Source: Anaerosoma tenue (GTDB lineage: Bacteria; Actinomycetota; Coriobacteriia; Anaerosomatales; Anaerosomataceae). From it: a DNA stretch of 64,000 bases. Where the stretch lies: positions 274,552 to 338,551 of the forward strand of contig NZ_JALNTY010000002.1 of assembly GCF_023161965.1 (NCBI RefSeq). The letters run 5' to 3'. The stretch's first letter is position 1. The number at the start of each line of letters is the position of its first letter. Under the pieces are notes generated by a model. It ran no database searches. It had not been told where the DNA came from and saw nothing but the letters and a program-made list of their open reading frames with translations. Position numbers and translations under genes: made by a program. Below are positions 63,623 through 64,000 of the stretch, one piece after another.

Positions 63623-63728
63623 AACCACCACTTGTGGTACACTTGAGCAGGGCGAACGACTACATATCGTGGTCGCGGCTATCCCCTCGTCCCGGCATCC
63701 AGGATACGCGTCAGACAGAGGAGTGAGA

Positions 63729-64000
63729 GTGCCCAAAAGCACATACTCAGGCAAAGACATCCAGGTCCTCGAAGGCCTTGAGGCGGTCCGTAAGCGACCG
63801 GGCATGTACATCGGGTCCACGGGCCCGAAGGGACTCCACCACCTGGTCTATGAGCTCGTTGACAACTCCGTTGACGAGGCGTTGGCAGGCTACTGCACGA
63901 CCGTCGATATCGTGATCCACACCGACAACTCGGTCTCGGTCACCGACAACGGCCGAGGCATCCCGGTCGACAACGTGCCGAAGTATCGGAAGTCGGGCGT
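63729..64000 (+). CDS. gyrB: DNA gyrase subunit B, N-terminal part
   Basis: The first 90 residues show the GyrB ATPase start ([16 protein letters not shown], then [10 protein letters not shown] and TDNGRGIPV). Start GTG at 63729 has a GAGGAG site five bases upstream. The gene runs off the window. Confidence 0.96.
   Translation, partial: MPKSTYSGKDIQVLEGLEAVRKRPGMYIGSTGPKGLHHLVYELVDNSVDEALAGYCTTVDIVIHTDNSVSVTDNGRGIPVDNVPKYRKSG

Noticed and set aside
63638-63643. TACACT as gyrB promoter -10
   Set aside because: No -35 at the right distance and a nearby CCAC/GTGG palindrome of unclear role; not strong enough to list.

Overview
The window is the origin-proximal part of a high-GC bacterial chromosome that most resembles an anaerobic actinobacterium of the Coriobacteriia/Anaerosomatales kind. 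The grounds are a 6C-type small RNA and a tandem pair of PafB/PafC-like WYL regulators (actinobacterial marks), a protein with cell-wall-binding type 2 repeats, and an anaerobic, oxygen- and NO-sensitive physiology (hybrid cluster protein, rubredoxin-first rubrerythrin, multiheme c-type cytochromes). The lineage is inferred from gene content; no 16S rRNA gene is present.

Layout. From 0.2 to 5.1 kb lies a purine cluster on the minus strand (purA, purD, a HemW-like radical SAM gene, purE). From 5.2 to 11.5 kb are envelope and transport genes: a GerMN lipoprotein, a bile-acid/arsenite-type carrier behind a CsoR-like operator, a large CWB2 surface protein and a FAD dehydrogenase. From 11.5 to 15.8 kb is the conserved rpsF-ssb-rpsR-DUF2232-rplI-dnaB block. 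From 15.9 to 18.5 kb are an M23 peptidase behind a LexA-type box, tRNA-Gly(CCC) and two TrkA-like proteins. From 18.7 to 24.5 kb are small and membrane proteins, a GGDEF protein, a CcsA/CcmC-like haem-handling protein and an M28 peptidase. From 24.5 to 28.5 kb is a nitrosative-stress locus (ygbA-like, ferredoxin, hcp, a small cytochrome c) with a divergent CRP/FNR regulator and a perfect TTGAC-N4-GTCAA palindrome. From 29.6 to 34.6 kb are 6C RNA, two WYL regulators and an exonuclease-DinG fusion. From 34.7 to 41.4 kb are Mrp, a CHASE4-type histidine kinase, Ddl and an HtrA protease. From 41.4 to 46 kb are two tandem multiheme cytochromes, a reverse-type rubrerythrin and an RlmN-like methyltransferase. 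From 46 to 52.2 kb is an AddAB-like helicase-nuclease.

The origin occupies 52.3 to 64 kb: ytxH-like gene, parB, parA, rsmG, two parS sites, jag, yidC, yidD, rnpA and rpmH on the minus strand; a DnaA-box-rich gap; then a GHKL-ATPase/winged-helix gene, dnaA, a second DnaA-box cluster with a DnaA-trio-like element, dnaN, recF, a DUF721 gene and the start of gyrB on the plus strand. The strand switch at about 58 kb and the two box clusters place oriC there. The origin appears bipartite, and its two halves flank a two-gene operon made of an unrecognised GHKL/HTH protein and dnaA.

How the genes work together. The origin half provides replication initiation, segregation, translation and membrane-protein insertion. 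The accessory parts centre on redox stress (Hcp, ferredoxin, YgbA-like protein, rubrerythrin, cytochromes, haem handling) and on DNA damage (LexA-type box, PafBC-like pair, DinG, AddAB).
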